The notes under the pieces were generated by a model that saw nothing but the letters and a program-made list of their open reading frames with translations, did not search any database and had not been told where the DNA came from. Both the position numbers and the translations under genes were made by a program. A stretch of 59,392 bases of DNA, from the NCBI GenBank assembly GCA_903907925.1, contig CAIVQB010000062.1, forward strand, positions 1-59,392. Reading direction: 5' to 3'. Every line of letters starts with the position of its first letter. Positions within the stretch are counted from its first letter, which is position 1. This DNA is from an uncultured Verrucomicrobiota bacterium (GTDB taxonomy: Bacteria; Verrucomicrobiota; Verrucomicrobiia; Limisphaerales; UBA9464). This document shows, one piece after another, positions 1 to 8,730 of the stretch.

Positions 1-148
1 ATGCACCAGGGAAGAACCGGTCATAGCTTGCCGAGGGTGCCCCACACCCCTCACGTAGCAACGCCCCTAACCCAACGCCAGTTTCTTTCTCCATTAGCCT
101 CCTCACAGGAGGTGTGGGCTGCTTTCATGCTTTCCAAATTATCCACAT

Positions 149-856
149 CTACCCGCTGACGCTCGCCAGGATCGCCTGCGCCGCGGCCGCGGGATCCGGC
201 GCGGCGTAGATGGGGCGTCCGATGACCAGGTAGGTTGAACCCGCCTCCATCGCTTCGCGCGGTGACAGGGTGCGCTTTTGGTCGTCGGCCTTTTCAGCGC
301 CGGTGCGGATGCCGGGGGTGACGAACTGCATTCCGGCGGGCAACAGCGGTTTCAGGCGTTGCAATTCCAAGGGGGAACACACCAGCCCGGTCAGGCCGGA
401 CTCGGCTGCCAACTTTGCCAATCGTTCGACCTGAATCTCCACCCGGGTTTCGCCGCCCAGTTCCGCGAGAGCCGCACTGTCCATGCTGGTGAGCACGGTG
501 ACACCCAGGATCAACGGCGCGGGGCGACCCATTTCGGCGGCTGTTTCATTGGCCGACCGCAGCGCCGCCGTCATCATCGCACTGCCGCCGCTGCAATGGA
601 CGGTCAGGATCTGGACATCGAGCCGGGTGGCCGCCGCCACCGCCTTGGCCACCGTGTTGGGAATGTCGTGGAACTTGAGATCGAGAAACACGCTGGCGCC
701 AGTGGCCCGCAGGGTTCGGACGATGTCCGGTCCGGCGCTGACAAACAGTTCCTTGCCGACCTTGAACGCGCCGACGAACGGGGCGACCTGACGGGCGAGC
801 GCGACTGCCTCCGAGGCGGTGGGAACGTCGAGTGCGACAATGATGGGATTCGGCAC
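149..856 (-). CDS. pyrF: Orotidine 5'-phosphate decarboxylase
   Basis: Converts OMP to UMP, the last step of de novo pyrimidine synthesis, in the cytosol. The 235-residue product has the family's usual length. The catalytic Asp-Lys-Asp cluster is visible as D59, K61 and D64 in the DLKFHDIPNTV stretch. K32 lies in FKVGKELF, and the phosphate-binding end TPGIR is followed by a late YLVIGRPI segment. The frame stays open upstream to 1099, but the extra 81 residues are low-complexity, run into the divergent gene at 1077 and do not look like protein. I therefore start at GTG 856, which leaves VPNPIIVALD as the N-terminus. The 220 bp between this start and the divergent aldolase gene must hold both promoters. 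No partner pyr gene is adjacent. Confidence 0.93.
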   Translation of the reverse strand: MPNPIIVALDVPTASEAVALARQVAPFVGAFKVGKELFVSAGPDIVRTLRATGASVFLDLKFHDIPNTVAKAVAAATRLDVQILTVHCSGGSAMMTAALRSANETAAEMGRPAPLILGVTVLTSMDSAALAELGGETRVEIQVERLAKLAAESGLTGLVCSPLELQRLKPLLPAGMQFVTPGIRTGAEKADDQKRTLSPREAMEAGSTYLVIGRPIYAAPDPAAAAQAILASVSG

Positions 857-1076
857 GCCCGACTTTCCCTGTGGAGCCGCAATGCTGGCAATGGCGAAAC
901 TTCCCGACGTCGTGGAGCGCCGGGGATGGACATTCCACTTCAAAGCGAAAACACTCGTGGCGTCTCCACGATCCTGAAGTGCAGTCCCGCCGCCGGTCGG
1001 CGGGCCTTCGGGGTGTGAGGGATTCCGGCGTTTGTTGAAACGACGAGCCCGGCGGTCGACGGCTTCCATCTGATCC

Positions 1077-1973
1077 ATGCACGCACTTTCCGGAATCATC
1101 AGCGCACTGTGGACCCCGACCGACGGGGAGGGAGTGGTGGACGATGGCCTCCTTCAAAAGCAGGTGGCCTTCGTTCTCCGCGGCGGTGTTTCGGGGATTC
1201 TCGCCCTGGGGAGCACCGGAGAATTCCCGCACCTCGATGTCAGCGTTCGCGAGGGATTGCTGCATCGGGTGACCGAACTGGCCGCGGGACAGCCCGTGCT
1301 GGCGAATGTCAGCGATGTGAATCCACGCAACGTCCGCCGGCTCGTCCGCGCGGCAACGGCGGCTGGCTGCGCTGGAATCGCTATTCTTCCACCGTGGTAT
1401 TTTGCCCTGTCACAAGACGATTTGACCGCCTTTTTCCTCGATGCAGCCGGAGCCTCCACGTTGCCGGTGTATCTCTACAATTTTCCCGAACGGGTCGGAA
1501 ACCGGATCAGCCTGGAGACCGTCGCCGCAGTCGCCCGAGAGACCCGCGTCGCCGGTGTGAAACAGAGCGGCGCCGAATGGAGTTATCATCAGGAGCTCAT
1601 CACGCTCGGACGTGAACTCGGATTCTCGGTGTTGACCGGCAGCGATACCCGACTGGATGAAGCCCTCGCCATGGGTTGCACCGGCTGCATTTCCGGGCTC
1701 TCGAATCTCTGTCCGGAATTGCTGGTGGAGGTTTGCTCGGCGCAGCCCGGCGGCAATTTCGCGCGCGTGGCGCAATTGATGAGCTGGTTGAAGCGCATCG
1801 GATCGGCCTGTGGCGCAGTGCAATTCCCGATGGATGTAGCCGCGGGAATGCGGGCGCGCGAACTCGATCCCGGCGCGCCCAAACAGATCGTCTCGCAGGC
1901 CACCCACAACGGCATGGCGGCAGTGACGGCGGCGTTGACACCATTGCTGCGGGAGGCCGGGTTGATTCCGTGA
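1077..1973 (+). CDS. Dihydrodipicolinate synthase / N-acetylneuraminate lyase family aldolase
   Basis: A 298-residue (beta/alpha)8 class I aldolase. GSTGEF is at residues 45-50, the catalytic Tyr is in YNFP (Y134), and the Schiff-base Lys is K162 in VAGVKQS. The family spans DapA, sialic-acid lyase, and keto-deoxy sugar-acid aldolases or dehydratases, all acting on pyruvate-type substrates. The Arg that marks true DapA after the YN(V/F)P block is not obvious. The gene overlaps a major-facilitator transporter by 4 nt. The coupling suggests a catabolic uptake-plus-cleavage pair for an acidic sugar rather than lysine synthesis. The ATG at 1077 is preferred because it matches the usual family N-terminus. 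Substrate is not determined. Confidence 0.85.
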   Translation: MHALSGIISALWTPTDGEGVVDDGLLQKQVAFVLRGGVSGILALGSTGEFPHLDVSVREGLLHRVTELAAGQPVLANVSDVNPRNVRRLVRAATAAGCAGIAILPPWYFALSQDDLTAFFLDAAGASTLPVYLYNFPERVGNRISLETVAAVARETRVAGVKQSGAEWSYHQELITLGRELGFSVLTGSDTRLDEALAMGCTGCISGLSNLCPELLVEVCSAQPGGNFARVAQLMSWLKRIGSACGAVQFPMDVAAGMRARELDPGAPKQIVSQATHNGMAAVTAALTPLLREAGLIP

Positions 1974-3271
1974 CCGACGCGCCTTCCATCGAGGCGCCGA
2001 GGTCGGCCAGCCGGTTTTACGCGTGGTCGGTCGTCGGCATGCTGTGGTTCGTGTGCTGTTTCAACTACGCCGACCGTCAGGCGATCTCGGTGGTGTTTCC
2101 GGCATTGAAATCGGAGTTCGGGTTCAACAAGGAACAACTGGGGCTGATTGGATCAGCTTTCATGTGGGTCTACGCCGGCGCTGCCCCGCTGGCCGGCTGG
2201 GCTGGTGACCGATTCCAGCGACGACACCTGGTGCTCGGCGGCTGCCTGTTCTGGAGCTTCGTGACCTTGACCACCGCCTGGTGCAGCAAGCTGTGGCAGT
2301 TCGTCACCGTCCGTGCGCTCGAGGGGTTTGGTGAGACGTTCTATTTCCCGTCCTCGATGTCGCTGGTGAGTGCGTATCACGGAGTCCGGACCCGATCGCG
2401 CGCCATGGCGCTGCATCAGTCGAGCGTTTATGTCGGAACCATCGGTGGCAGTTGGATCGGAGCGGTGCTGGCTCAGGAATACGGTTGGCGAACCGGGTTC
2501 TATGGCTTCGGCGCATTGGGAATCCTGCTCGCCGGTGTGTTGTACCTGTTCCTGCGCGAACCGGCACCTGTCCGGAGTGGCGTCGAAGGAAACCCGAAGA
2601 CGACCGCGACGCCATCCCCGGCGCCCTTTTGGGAAACGCTGCGATTCATTGCGACCCATCGATCGGCGCGATTGCTGGCGTTGGCCTTTGTTTGCGCGAA
2701 TTTTGTCGCCGGCCTGTTTCTCGTTTGGACCCCGACCTTTCTGATGGAGAAATTCGGATTCAAGCTGGGTGCTGCTGGATTGACCGCGACGTTGTTCATT
2801 CATGCGGCGAGCGCCTTGAGCGCACCGATGGCCGGCTGGCTGGCGGACTATGGAAGTCGTCGGCATCCGGGCGCACGGATGTATGTCCAGGCGGTGGGAC
2901 TGCTGGCCGGGGCAGGGTGTGTGGCGATGGTGGGATGGACGAAGGACCGTTCGACATTGATCGTGGCGATGGTGGCCTTCGGTGCCTGCAAGGGGTTCTA
3001 CGATTCCGGCATCTTCGCCTCAATGTTCGACGTCGTGCCCGCCCAGTCTCGAGCAACTGCGGCCGGCATTCTGAACACCGTGGGCTGGGCGGGTGGCGCG
3101 CTCGGACCGTGGTACGCCGGACGCATGGCGGTGCACGCGGGACGGGGCAGCGAAATGGACAACATGAGTTTCGCGGTCTCGCTCTGCGGCATTGTCTATC
3201 TGGTGGGCGGTTTCCTGCTGTGGCGCGCCGGTCGGGCGGCGGGGGCCGGTGGAATTCCTGCGACGACATGA
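1970..3271 (+). CDS. MFS transporter
   Basis: A 433-residue inner-membrane protein with about 12 hydrophobic helices. The first loop carries NYADRQAISVVFP and a GWAGDRFQRR motif between TM2 and TM3, typical of the anion:cation symporter branch (hexuronate, glucarate and sialate carriers) of the major facilitator superfamily. The second half has GWLADYGSRR, the duplicated loop motif. I take the GTG at 1970 as the start. It overlaps the TGA of the aldolase gene (GTGA), and the frame upstream is an antisense-like shadow over the aldolase. Translational coupling to the aldolase suggests that it imports the aldolase's substrate or its precursor. The exact ligand cannot be read from the sequence. 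Confidence 0.85.
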   Translation: MTDAPSIEAPRSASRFYAWSVVGMLWFVCCFNYADRQAISVVFPALKSEFGFNKEQLGLIGSAFMWVYAGAAPLAGWAGDRFQRRHLVLGGCLFWSFVTLTTAWCSKLWQFVTVRALEGFGETFYFPSSMSLVSAYHGVRTRSRAMALHQSSVYVGTIGGSWIGAVLAQEYGWRTGFYGFGALGILLAGVLYLFLREPAPVRSGVEGNPKTTATPSPAPFWETLRFIATHRSARLLALAFVCANFVAGLFLVWTPTFLMEKFGFKLGAAGLTATLFIHAASALSAPMAGWLADYGSRRHPGARMYVQAVGLLAGAGCVAMVGWTKDRSTLIVAMVAFGACKGFYDSGIFASMFDVVPAQSRATAAGILNTVGWAGGALGPWYAGRMAVHAGRGSEMDNMSFAVSLCGIVYLVGGFLLWRAGRAAGAGGIPATT

Positions 3272-3316
3272 TTCGCAGTTGACGGCGGTCGGAACTGAAT
3301 CCTTTTTGGACCTGTC

Positions 3317-4018
3317 GTGAAACTGCCGCTGGAAGACACCTTCATCAGTTGGTCGATCGCCCCGTCGCGAATGGACGAATTATGGGCGGCCGGATGGTGG
3401 TATCTCGGGCCGGTCTTTTTCCGGCGGGCGTTCATCGAATGGGGCGGACGGTTGGCACCGCTCCAGCACCTGCGCGTGGATCTTGCCCGATACCGCCCGT
3501 CCCCGAGCCAGCGGCGGATCGTGCGACGTAACCAGGATTTACGGGTCGAAATCCAGACTCCGGAAATCGATTCCGTCCGGCGTGCCCTGTTTGAACGGCA
3601 CAAGCGGCGGTTTCTGGAAGGGATTCCGCGGGATCTCGAGGATTTTCTCGGTCCAACGCCCGCCACCGGACCGGTTCCTGCCCGCGAATTCGCAGTCTAC
3701 GCTGGCGACCAATTGGTGGCGGTCAGTTACCTGGCGGTGGGCGGAGATTCGGTTGCGAGTCTGTACTGCTCCTTCGAACCGACGGAGAGCCGGCGAAGTT
3801 TGGGAATCTTCACGCTGCTGATGGAATTGGATTGGGCACGGGCGAACGGTCGCAAGTTCCACTACCCCGGTTACGCACTCCTCCAACCGTCCCCGATGGA
3901 CTACAAGAAAACTCTGGAGGGTCTCGAAGAATATGACTGGGGCCGCGGCTGGAAACGTTTTGCCCGGGTAAAGCCGGCACCGGCTTCAGGACACCTCGAG
4001 ACTCCGGACAGGATTTGA
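3317..4018 (+). CDS. ATE-like arginyl/leucyl-tRNA-protein transferase homologue
   Basis: A 233-residue protein resembling bacterial Bpt/ATE N-end-rule transferases, which move an amino acid from charged tRNA to a protein N-terminus. Supporting blocks are the SPSQRRIVRRNQDL stretch near residue 62, AREFAVYAGDQLVAVSYLA in the middle, LYCSFEP followed by LGIFTLLMELDWA, and the C-terminal YPGYALLQPSPMDYKK signature. The N-terminal half normally carries paired cysteines (C-x2-C then CxYL-like) that bind an Fe-S cluster or metal. Here that region reads GWWYLGPVFFRR and has no Cys at all. The transfer activity or its redox control may therefore differ. It stands alone, 45 bp after the transporter gene. 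Confidence 0.7.
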   Translation: MKLPLEDTFISWSIAPSRMDELWAAGWWYLGPVFFRRAFIEWGGRLAPLQHLRVDLARYRPSPSQRRIVRRNQDLRVEIQTPEIDSVRRALFERHKRRFLEGIPRDLEDFLGPTPATGPVPAREFAVYAGDQLVAVSYLAVGGDSVASLYCSFEPTESRRSLGIFTLLMELDWARANGRKFHYPGYALLQPSPMDYKKTLEGLEEYDWGRGWKRFARVKPAPASGHLETPDRI

Positions 4019-4043
4019 GCCGAATTGAGGCATCAGAGAGAGG

Positions 4044-4247
4044 GATTTTGACAGAATGAACGGAATCCGATCGGCACTACAGGAATCCAGATTCATTCTC
4101 GCTCAATCCGGGATCATCCGTGCAATCAGTATCGTTTTCCCCATTCCAAACCGGTGATAGGACGAGACGCGAGACTCATTGGCAGAATGTACCCATTTCT
4201 TAAGGCCCCGATCGGATTCGGTTCATTCCGTCCATTCTGTCCAAATC
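4044..4247. repeat. MITE-like element with long imperfect terminal inverted repeats
   Basis: Positions 4044-4074 and 4208-4247 are inverted copies. The left arm's reverse complement begins CCGATCGGATTCCGTTCATT and ends TGTCAAAATC. The right arm matches it with two substitutions and a 9-nt internal duplication (ATTCCGTCC). About 130 bp lie between the arms, with no open reading frame of note. The element fills most of the 265-bp gap between a plus-strand gene end (4018) and a minus-strand gene end (4285), so it could also act as a bidirectional transcription stop. No transposase is nearby. The name MITE-like is descriptive only. Confidence 0.6.
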
Positions 4248-4284
4248 GGTCTCCCGCTGTCGTTTCCCCTCAAGCACCCCCAAC

Positions 4285-5382
4285 TCAGATCGCGCTGAGG
4301 ATTTTGTCGAGCCGGACGTGCTTGGCGATCAGGTCCTGGACCAGGCGGATTTTTTCCACGTCATCGGGTCGAATCTTGACGGTAAGATCGTGGACGCGGC
4401 TGGCTACCTGATAACTGTCGGCCCGCGAAACGAGGACCGGACACGAAAGATTTCGGGATTGTTTCAGCACCGAATTGGACGGGGGAATGTCGTCGGAAAG
4501 AACGATGCCGGCCAGGCTGCCGCCGCCATTCAGGTAGTCGGCCGCCGCGGTCAGAATATCATCGCGATCGGCGGGTGTAATGAGCAGCACGCCCTTTTGA
4601 AACAGCTTGGCGGCGCGGGGCGCACCCATGGCTCCGATAACGATCCGGGACACCATGTTGTTGTGGAGTTCTGAACCGGGATTCAGCACCTGGGCGTCCA
4701 ATTCCTCACGGATCAATTCGAGGGTGGGACGGGACAGGATGGGCAGATGGGGAATGACACCGAGAAGCTTGAGCCCTTTGCGACGAAGTCCCTTTTCGGC
4801 GAACTCGGTGATGTAGTCCATTTTTTCGGGCAGGACCTTGTTGAGGATGACCCCGATGACTTCGACGCCTTCTTTTTGGAACAGGGCGGTGTTCAGGGCG
4901 ACCTCGTCGATCGGGAGTCCGATGCCACCCCGCGTGACGATGACCACCTTGGAGCCGAGGAGCCGGGCGACGGTGGCGTTGCTGAGGTCGAAGACGCTGC
5001 CCACGCCGGCATGACCGGTGCCCTCGCAAAGGACGAATTCCTTTTCCCAGGCGACGCGGTCGAAGGCTTTGTGGATGCGTTTGACCAGCGCGTCAAAGTT
5101 GGCGGACTGGAGGTAGCGCTTGGTGAAATCCGGTTCCACCGCGATCGGTGACATGTCGACCAGCGGGCAGTTCAACCGGAAGACCTTGTCCATCAGGACC
5201 GAATCTTCGTCGATCTTTTCGGCGTCCACTTCCACGAAACGCTGGCCCACCGGTTTGATGTAGCCGACCCGGCCGAACCGTTTTTGCAGGGCGGCGAGAA
5301 GACCGAGCGAATTGGTGGTCTTCCCGTCGTTCTGGCGGGTGGCGGCGATGAAGACCCGCGGCGTGGTGCTGTTGAGGAGCAT
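4285..5382 (-). CDS. P-loop/DRTGG-domain protein, N-terminal half of a split phosphotransacetylase
   Basis: 365 residues. It starts with a dethiobiotin-synthetase-like P-loop fold: a GxxxxGKT-type Walker A as ATRQNDGKTT at residues 14-23, then LCEGTGHAGVGSVFDLSNA and VVIVTRGGIGLPIDE. About residue 225 onward, a DRTGG-like regulatory domain follows (NNMVSRIVIGAMG through ITPADRDDIL). This is the arrangement found at the N-terminus of long type II Pta enzymes. Here it is a free-standing gene 30 bp downstream of the Pta catalytic gene. Role inferred: allosteric or nucleotide-sensing partner of the neighbouring Pta. The DRTGG letters themselves are not strictly conserved. Confidence 0.8.
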   Translation of the reverse strand: MLLNSTTPRVFIAATRQNDGKTTNSLGLLAALQKRFGRVGYIKPVGQRFVEVDAEKIDEDSVLMDKVFRLNCPLVDMSPIAVEPDFTKRYLQSANFDALVKRIHKAFDRVAWEKEFVLCEGTGHAGVGSVFDLSNATVARLLGSKVVIVTRGGIGLPIDEVALNTALFQKEGVEVIGVILNKVLPEKMDYITEFAEKGLRRKGLKLLGVIPHLPILSRPTLELIREELDAQVLNPGSELHNNMVSRIVIGAMGAPRAAKLFQKGVLLITPADRDDILTAAADYLNGGGSLAGIVLSDDIPPSNSVLKQSRNLSCPVLVSRADSYQVASRVHDLTVKIRPDDVEKIRLVQDLIAKHVRLDKILSAI

Positions 5383-5412
5383 GGTTGAAGAGGACGGTGG
5401 CAGCCGTTCGGA

Positions 5413-6468
5413 TCAGAGGTCGCCGGGCAGATGTTCTCCGGCACCCGGATAGAGCTTTTGATATTCGATGCTTTGGAGACCGACGATGGCGGCGACGCCG
5501 AGGATGTCATGGGCATTGCTGCCGCGTGAGACATCGGCGGCCGGCCGGTCCAGTCCGAGCAGGATTTGGCCGTAGGCATTCGCCCGGGCGACGTGCTGGA
5601 TCAACTTGCTGGCGATGTTGCCGGAGTTGAGGTCCGGGAAGATGAGGACGTTGGCCTGACCGGCGACCTTGCTCTCCGGTAGTTTTCGCATGGCGATTTC
5701 CGGAATCAACGCGGCATCCACCTGAAGTTCACCGTCGAATTCGGCATCAAGGAAATCCTCGGCTGCCTTCTGCTGGGCGAGCGCGGTCGCGGCCTTCACC
5801 TTGAGAACGCTGGGATGGGTGGCGCTGCCCTTGGTGGAATAGCTGAGGAGGGCAACGCGCGGCTTCACACCGAGAATCTGGCGGGCCAGCCGGGCGGTGG
5901 ATACGGCGATGTCCGCGAGTTGATCGACATCCGGATCCGGAATGACGCCGCAATCGCCCATGAACAGAACGCCCTTCTCACCGAAGCGGGTGTCCTCGAC
6001 TTCCATCACCATGCACGACGATGCCGTGGTGGTCTTGGGGGCGACCTTGATGATCTGGAACAGCGGACGCAGGACGCCGCCGGTGATCTCGTTGGTGCCG
6101 GAAACCAGGCCGTCTGCCTGACGCATGGCCACCATCATCGCTCCGAAGTAGTTCACCTTGGTCATCGCGTCACGGGCCTCCCGTTCCTGGATGCCCTTGC
6201 TCCGGCGCAACAATTCAAACCGGCGGACGAAGCTGTCGAGATCCGGGGTTTCCTCGGGGTTGATGATGCGGATGCCCTCGAGCGAGACGTTGAGCGCAGC
6301 GGCCGCCTCCTTCACCTTGGCGCGGTCGCCGAGCAGGATGGGAACGCCGAGGCGCAGCGAGTGAAACTGGCGCGCGGCCTGCAACACCCGGGGCTCGGTG
6401 CCCTCCGGGAAAACGATGCGCTTGGGGTGGCGCTGGAGCTTCTCGATAATGCTGCCGATGAACCTCAT
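5413..6468 (-). CDS. pta: Phosphate acetyltransferase
   Basis: A 351-residue PTA_PTB-type enzyme interconverting acetyl-CoA and acetyl phosphate. Recognisable blocks are RIVFPEGTEPRVLQAA near the N-terminus, DGLVSGTNEITGGVLRP in the middle (normally TADV-type, CoA/phosphate site), FMGDCGVIPDPD, LLSYSTKGSA, LIFPDLNSGNIASKL, and a C-terminal HDILGVAA. The length equals the short type I enzyme, and the regulatory half is supplied by the next gene. No acetate kinase gene is seen in the window. It is transcribed divergently from the rhodanese gene, with only 71 bp between the start codons. Confidence 0.92.
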   Translation of the reverse strand: MRFIGSIIEKLQRHPKRIVFPEGTEPRVLQAARQFHSLRLGVPILLGDRAKVKEAAAALNVSLEGIRIINPEETPDLDSFVRRFELLRRSKGIQEREARDAMTKVNYFGAMMVAMRQADGLVSGTNEITGGVLRPLFQIIKVAPKTTTASSCMVMEVEDTRFGEKGVLFMGDCGVIPDPDVDQLADIAVSTARLARQILGVKPRVALLSYSTKGSATHPSVLKVKAATALAQQKAAEDFLDAEFDGELQVDAALIPEIAMRKLPESKVAGQANVLIFPDLNSGNIASKLIQHVARANAYGQILLGLDRPAADVSRGSNAHDILGVAAIVGLQSIEYQKLYPGAGEHLPGDL

Positions 6469-6539
6469 GCACCCGTCTTAGTGGAGGGCGGTCGAAACTG
6501 CAATTGCCATCAGCTCGACGGCAGGGTGTCCTAGTCCCC

Positions 6540-7037
6540 ATGAAAGCGATTTCCTTGTTCATCGCACTAGCGTGCCTGGCTCCGGTCCTGGCCGAAGACA
6601 CCGCCCCAAAGAAGGCGGCTGCTGAACCGGCTCCAGCGGTCGACTTCTCATTCCCGGAACGCCCGGCGTACTACAACTTCAAGCCCGACCGATTCGATCT
6701 GCTCCGGACTCGAAATCCCAACTCGGTGGTGCTGGACGTAAGAACCCCCGCGGAATTCGCCCAGGGCCACATTCCGGGCGCGGCGCTGATTGATTTCAAA
6801 GCGCCAGATTTCAAGGCCCAGGTGGCCAAGCTGGATCGGAGCAAAATTTATCTGGTCCACTGCGCCGTTGGCGGACGTTCGGCCAAGGCGGTCGAGGTGA
6901 TGCACGAGCTCGGATTCGAACGCCTGTTCAATCTCGAAGGCGGGATGAAGGCGTGGGAAGCGGCGGGAAAACCGGTTGAAAAAACCGGAGCACCCCGTCC
7001 GGCACCGCTCGCGCCAGCCCCTGAAGCCGCGAAGTAG
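6540..7037 (+). CDS. Exported rhodanese-domain protein
   Basis: 165 residues. A short signal peptide (MKAISLFIALACLAPVLAED) precedes a single rhodanese domain. The domain shows VVLDVRTPAEFAQGHIPGA and the active-site loop HCAVGGRS, whose Cys would carry a persulfide. The tail is Pro/Ala-rich. I chose ATG 6540 over an earlier in-frame start because it gives a clean signal peptide. It probably acts in the periplasm as a sulfurtransferase or persulfide carrier. No sulfur-metabolism genes flank it. A strong hairpin follows the stop codon. Confidence 0.85.
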   Translation: MKAISLFIALACLAPVLAEDTAPKKAAAEPAPAVDFSFPERPAYYNFKPDRFDLLRTRNPNSVVLDVRTPAEFAQGHIPGAALIDFKAPDFKAQVAKLDRSKIYLVHCAVGGRSAKAVEVMHELGFERLFNLEGGMKAWEAAGKPVEKTGAPRPAPLAPAPEAAK

Positions 7038-7088
7038 CCTGTTGCCGGCCCGATCGCCAGCGGGCTCCGATGCTTGATGGGAAAAGTA

Positions 7089-7124
7089 AACGCGCCGGGG
7101 AAAACCATGAAACCCCGGCGCGTT
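7089..7124. terminator. Bidirectional hairpin terminator
   Basis: A perfect 12-bp stem, AACGCGCCGGGG (7089-7100) pairing with CCCCGGCGCGTT (7113-7124), closes a 12-nt A-rich loop. It lies between the convergent rhodanese and DegP-type genes. A TTCGTTTG tail follows on the plus strand and TTTAC on the minus strand, so it can stop both transcripts. Confidence 0.8.
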
Positions 7125-7153
7125 CGTTTGTGTCCAACTCTCTCCGAGACCCT

Positions 7154-8596
7154 TTACTCGGAGCGATTGTCGTAGAACACCAGGGTCCGTGCTCCATCCC
7201 TGTGGAGACTGACCCGGGCGCGTTTGGTTTTTGAAAGCTTCAGGGCGCGTCGAAAATCGCGCGGCGTGGCGACCGCCTTGCCGTTCACCGCGGTGATGAC
7301 GTCGCCCTTCACGAATCCCATCGCCTCGGCGGGACTTTTCTTGGCCACGTCGGTGACCAGCACGCCGGTGGACATGCCGTTCACTTCGAACTCTTGAGCG
7401 AGCTCCGGTGTGAGTTGTTTCAGCGTCGCGCCATCGGATGCGGGCGCGGCGTCAGCGTCATGGGGCTGACTGGCGCGGGCCATGGTCAAGCCCTCGGGCA
7501 TGGGTTCCGGCTTGAGCCGGATTGTCAGGGCCTGTTCATCCCTCAACACTTCCAACTGGATCTCGCGGCCCGGCACTTTTCGGGCGACTTCGGCGACCAA
7601 TTGACCGGACGACCGCACCGATTTGCCGTCGACGGCGGTGATGATGTCGCCGGGTTCGAGGGTGGAGCGGCTGGCGGGTCCGTCGGGTTGGATGGCCTTC
7701 ACCATCACCCCGGCGGCCAAGCCGGGTAGATCGGCCTTGAGCCGTTGAAGATCGAAAGGACTCGGCATGGCGATTCCGAGCCAGGACCGGGTGAAGCTGC
7801 CTTCGGCGATGATGCGATCGCTGATTTCACGGACGTGGTTGGCCGGGATGGCGAATCCGATGCCGGTGCCGACGCCGCGGATCATCGAATTGATCCCGAT
7901 CACTTCGCCCTCCAGATTCACCAACGGGCCGCCGCTGTTGCCGAAATTGATGCTGGCGTCGGTCTGGATGAAGTCCTGCTCCAACGGGCCGCCGTAGAGA
8001 TTGCCCCGTCCCTTGGCGCTGACGTGGCCAAAGGTGACGCTGTAATCGAGTTCGTAGGGTGCGCCGACCGCGATGGCGAATTCGCCCACCCGGATTTTTT
8101 CTGAATCACCGAACCGCGCGGCGGGAAGATTGGTGCTGGCACCCTTGATGTGCAGCACGGCGAGGTCGGCCTCCTTGTGTGAGCCACGGACTGTGGCGTC
8201 ATACTCGCGACCATCCTGCAAACGGACGCGAATGCGCTCCGCACCACTGACGACATGGTAGTTGGTGACGATGTAGCCCTCCGGCCGGATGATCACGCCG
8301 GAACCCTGTCCCTGGACCGGCTCGGGTTCCTCTTCCGGTGCGCCGGGCGGAAGCAGGCGGCGAAAGCTCCGCATCTGTTCCACTTCCTCGGGATCGGGCT
8401 TCTGGGTGACTGTGATGACGACGACCGACGGGGAAACCGCCTCGGTGACTTCGATGAAGGCCCGGTTCAACAGGCGGGCCACCTGGAGGGCATCGCTGTC
8501 CCGTGCGGGCACCGGAATTTGAGTCGTCGCGGCGGCGCCGGCGATGGCGAAACCGGTGACTGCAATTGCGGACAGAATGTTCCGGGAGGATTTCAT
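7154..8596 (-). CDS. degP: DegP/HtrA-type periplasmic serine protease with two PDZ domains
   Basis: 480 residues with an N-terminal signal peptide (about residues 1-24). The trypsin-like domain has the complete triad: H114 in TNYHVVS, D144 in EADLAVL and S221 in NFGNSGGPL. Two PDZ domains follow at about residues 260-350 and 385-475, each with a GDVI/GDII-type carboxylate-binding region. The length and two PDZ domains match the DegP/DegQ group of envelope quality-control proteases rather than DegS. I selected ATG 8596 because it starts the signal peptide. The open frame extends to a GTG at 8623, adding nine unlikely residues. It is convergent with the rhodanese gene and has its own upstream gap of about 130 bp. 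Confidence 0.92.
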   Translation of the reverse strand: MKSSRNILSAIAVTGFAIAGAAATTQIPVPARDSDALQVARLLNRAFIEVTEAVSPSVVVITVTQKPDPEEVEQMRSFRRLLPPGAPEEEPEPVQGQGSGVIIRPEGYIVTNYHVVSGAERIRVRLQDGREYDATVRGSHKEADLAVLHIKGASTNLPAARFGDSEKIRVGEFAIAVGAPYELDYSVTFGHVSAKGRGNLYGGPLEQDFIQTDASINFGNSGGPLVNLEGEVIGINSMIRGVGTGIGFAIPANHVREISDRIIAEGSFTRSWLGIAMPSPFDLQRLKADLPGLAAGVMVKAIQPDGPASRSTLEPGDIITAVDGKSVRSSGQLVAEVARKVPGREIQLEVLRDEQALTIRLKPEPMPEGLTMARASQPHDADAAPASDGATLKQLTPELAQEFEVNGMSTGVLVTDVAKKSPAEAMGFVKGDVITAVNGKAVATPRDFRRALKLSKTKRARVSLHRDGARTLVFYDNRSE

Positions 8597-8730
8597 GTCG
8601 GGCAGCCTAGTCCGGCCGCCCACCTTGGCAACTGAGAGGGTTGAGTGTGGAAAGTGTTCAATCTTTTTGCGGATTGGATCGGGCTTGCTCGTTGACCGTT
8701 CCGCTGCGGCCCCGATAGCGTCCTCACAAC

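Noticed and set aside
98-112. Hairpin CCTCCT-CAC-AGGAGG as a terminator for pyrF
   Set aside because: Stem of six pairs with a 3-nt loop and no T-run on the minus strand; too weak to call.
278-1018. Plus-strand frame of 246 residues
   Set aside because: Antisense to pyrF, rich in Gly/Arg/Gln shadow composition and without any domain.
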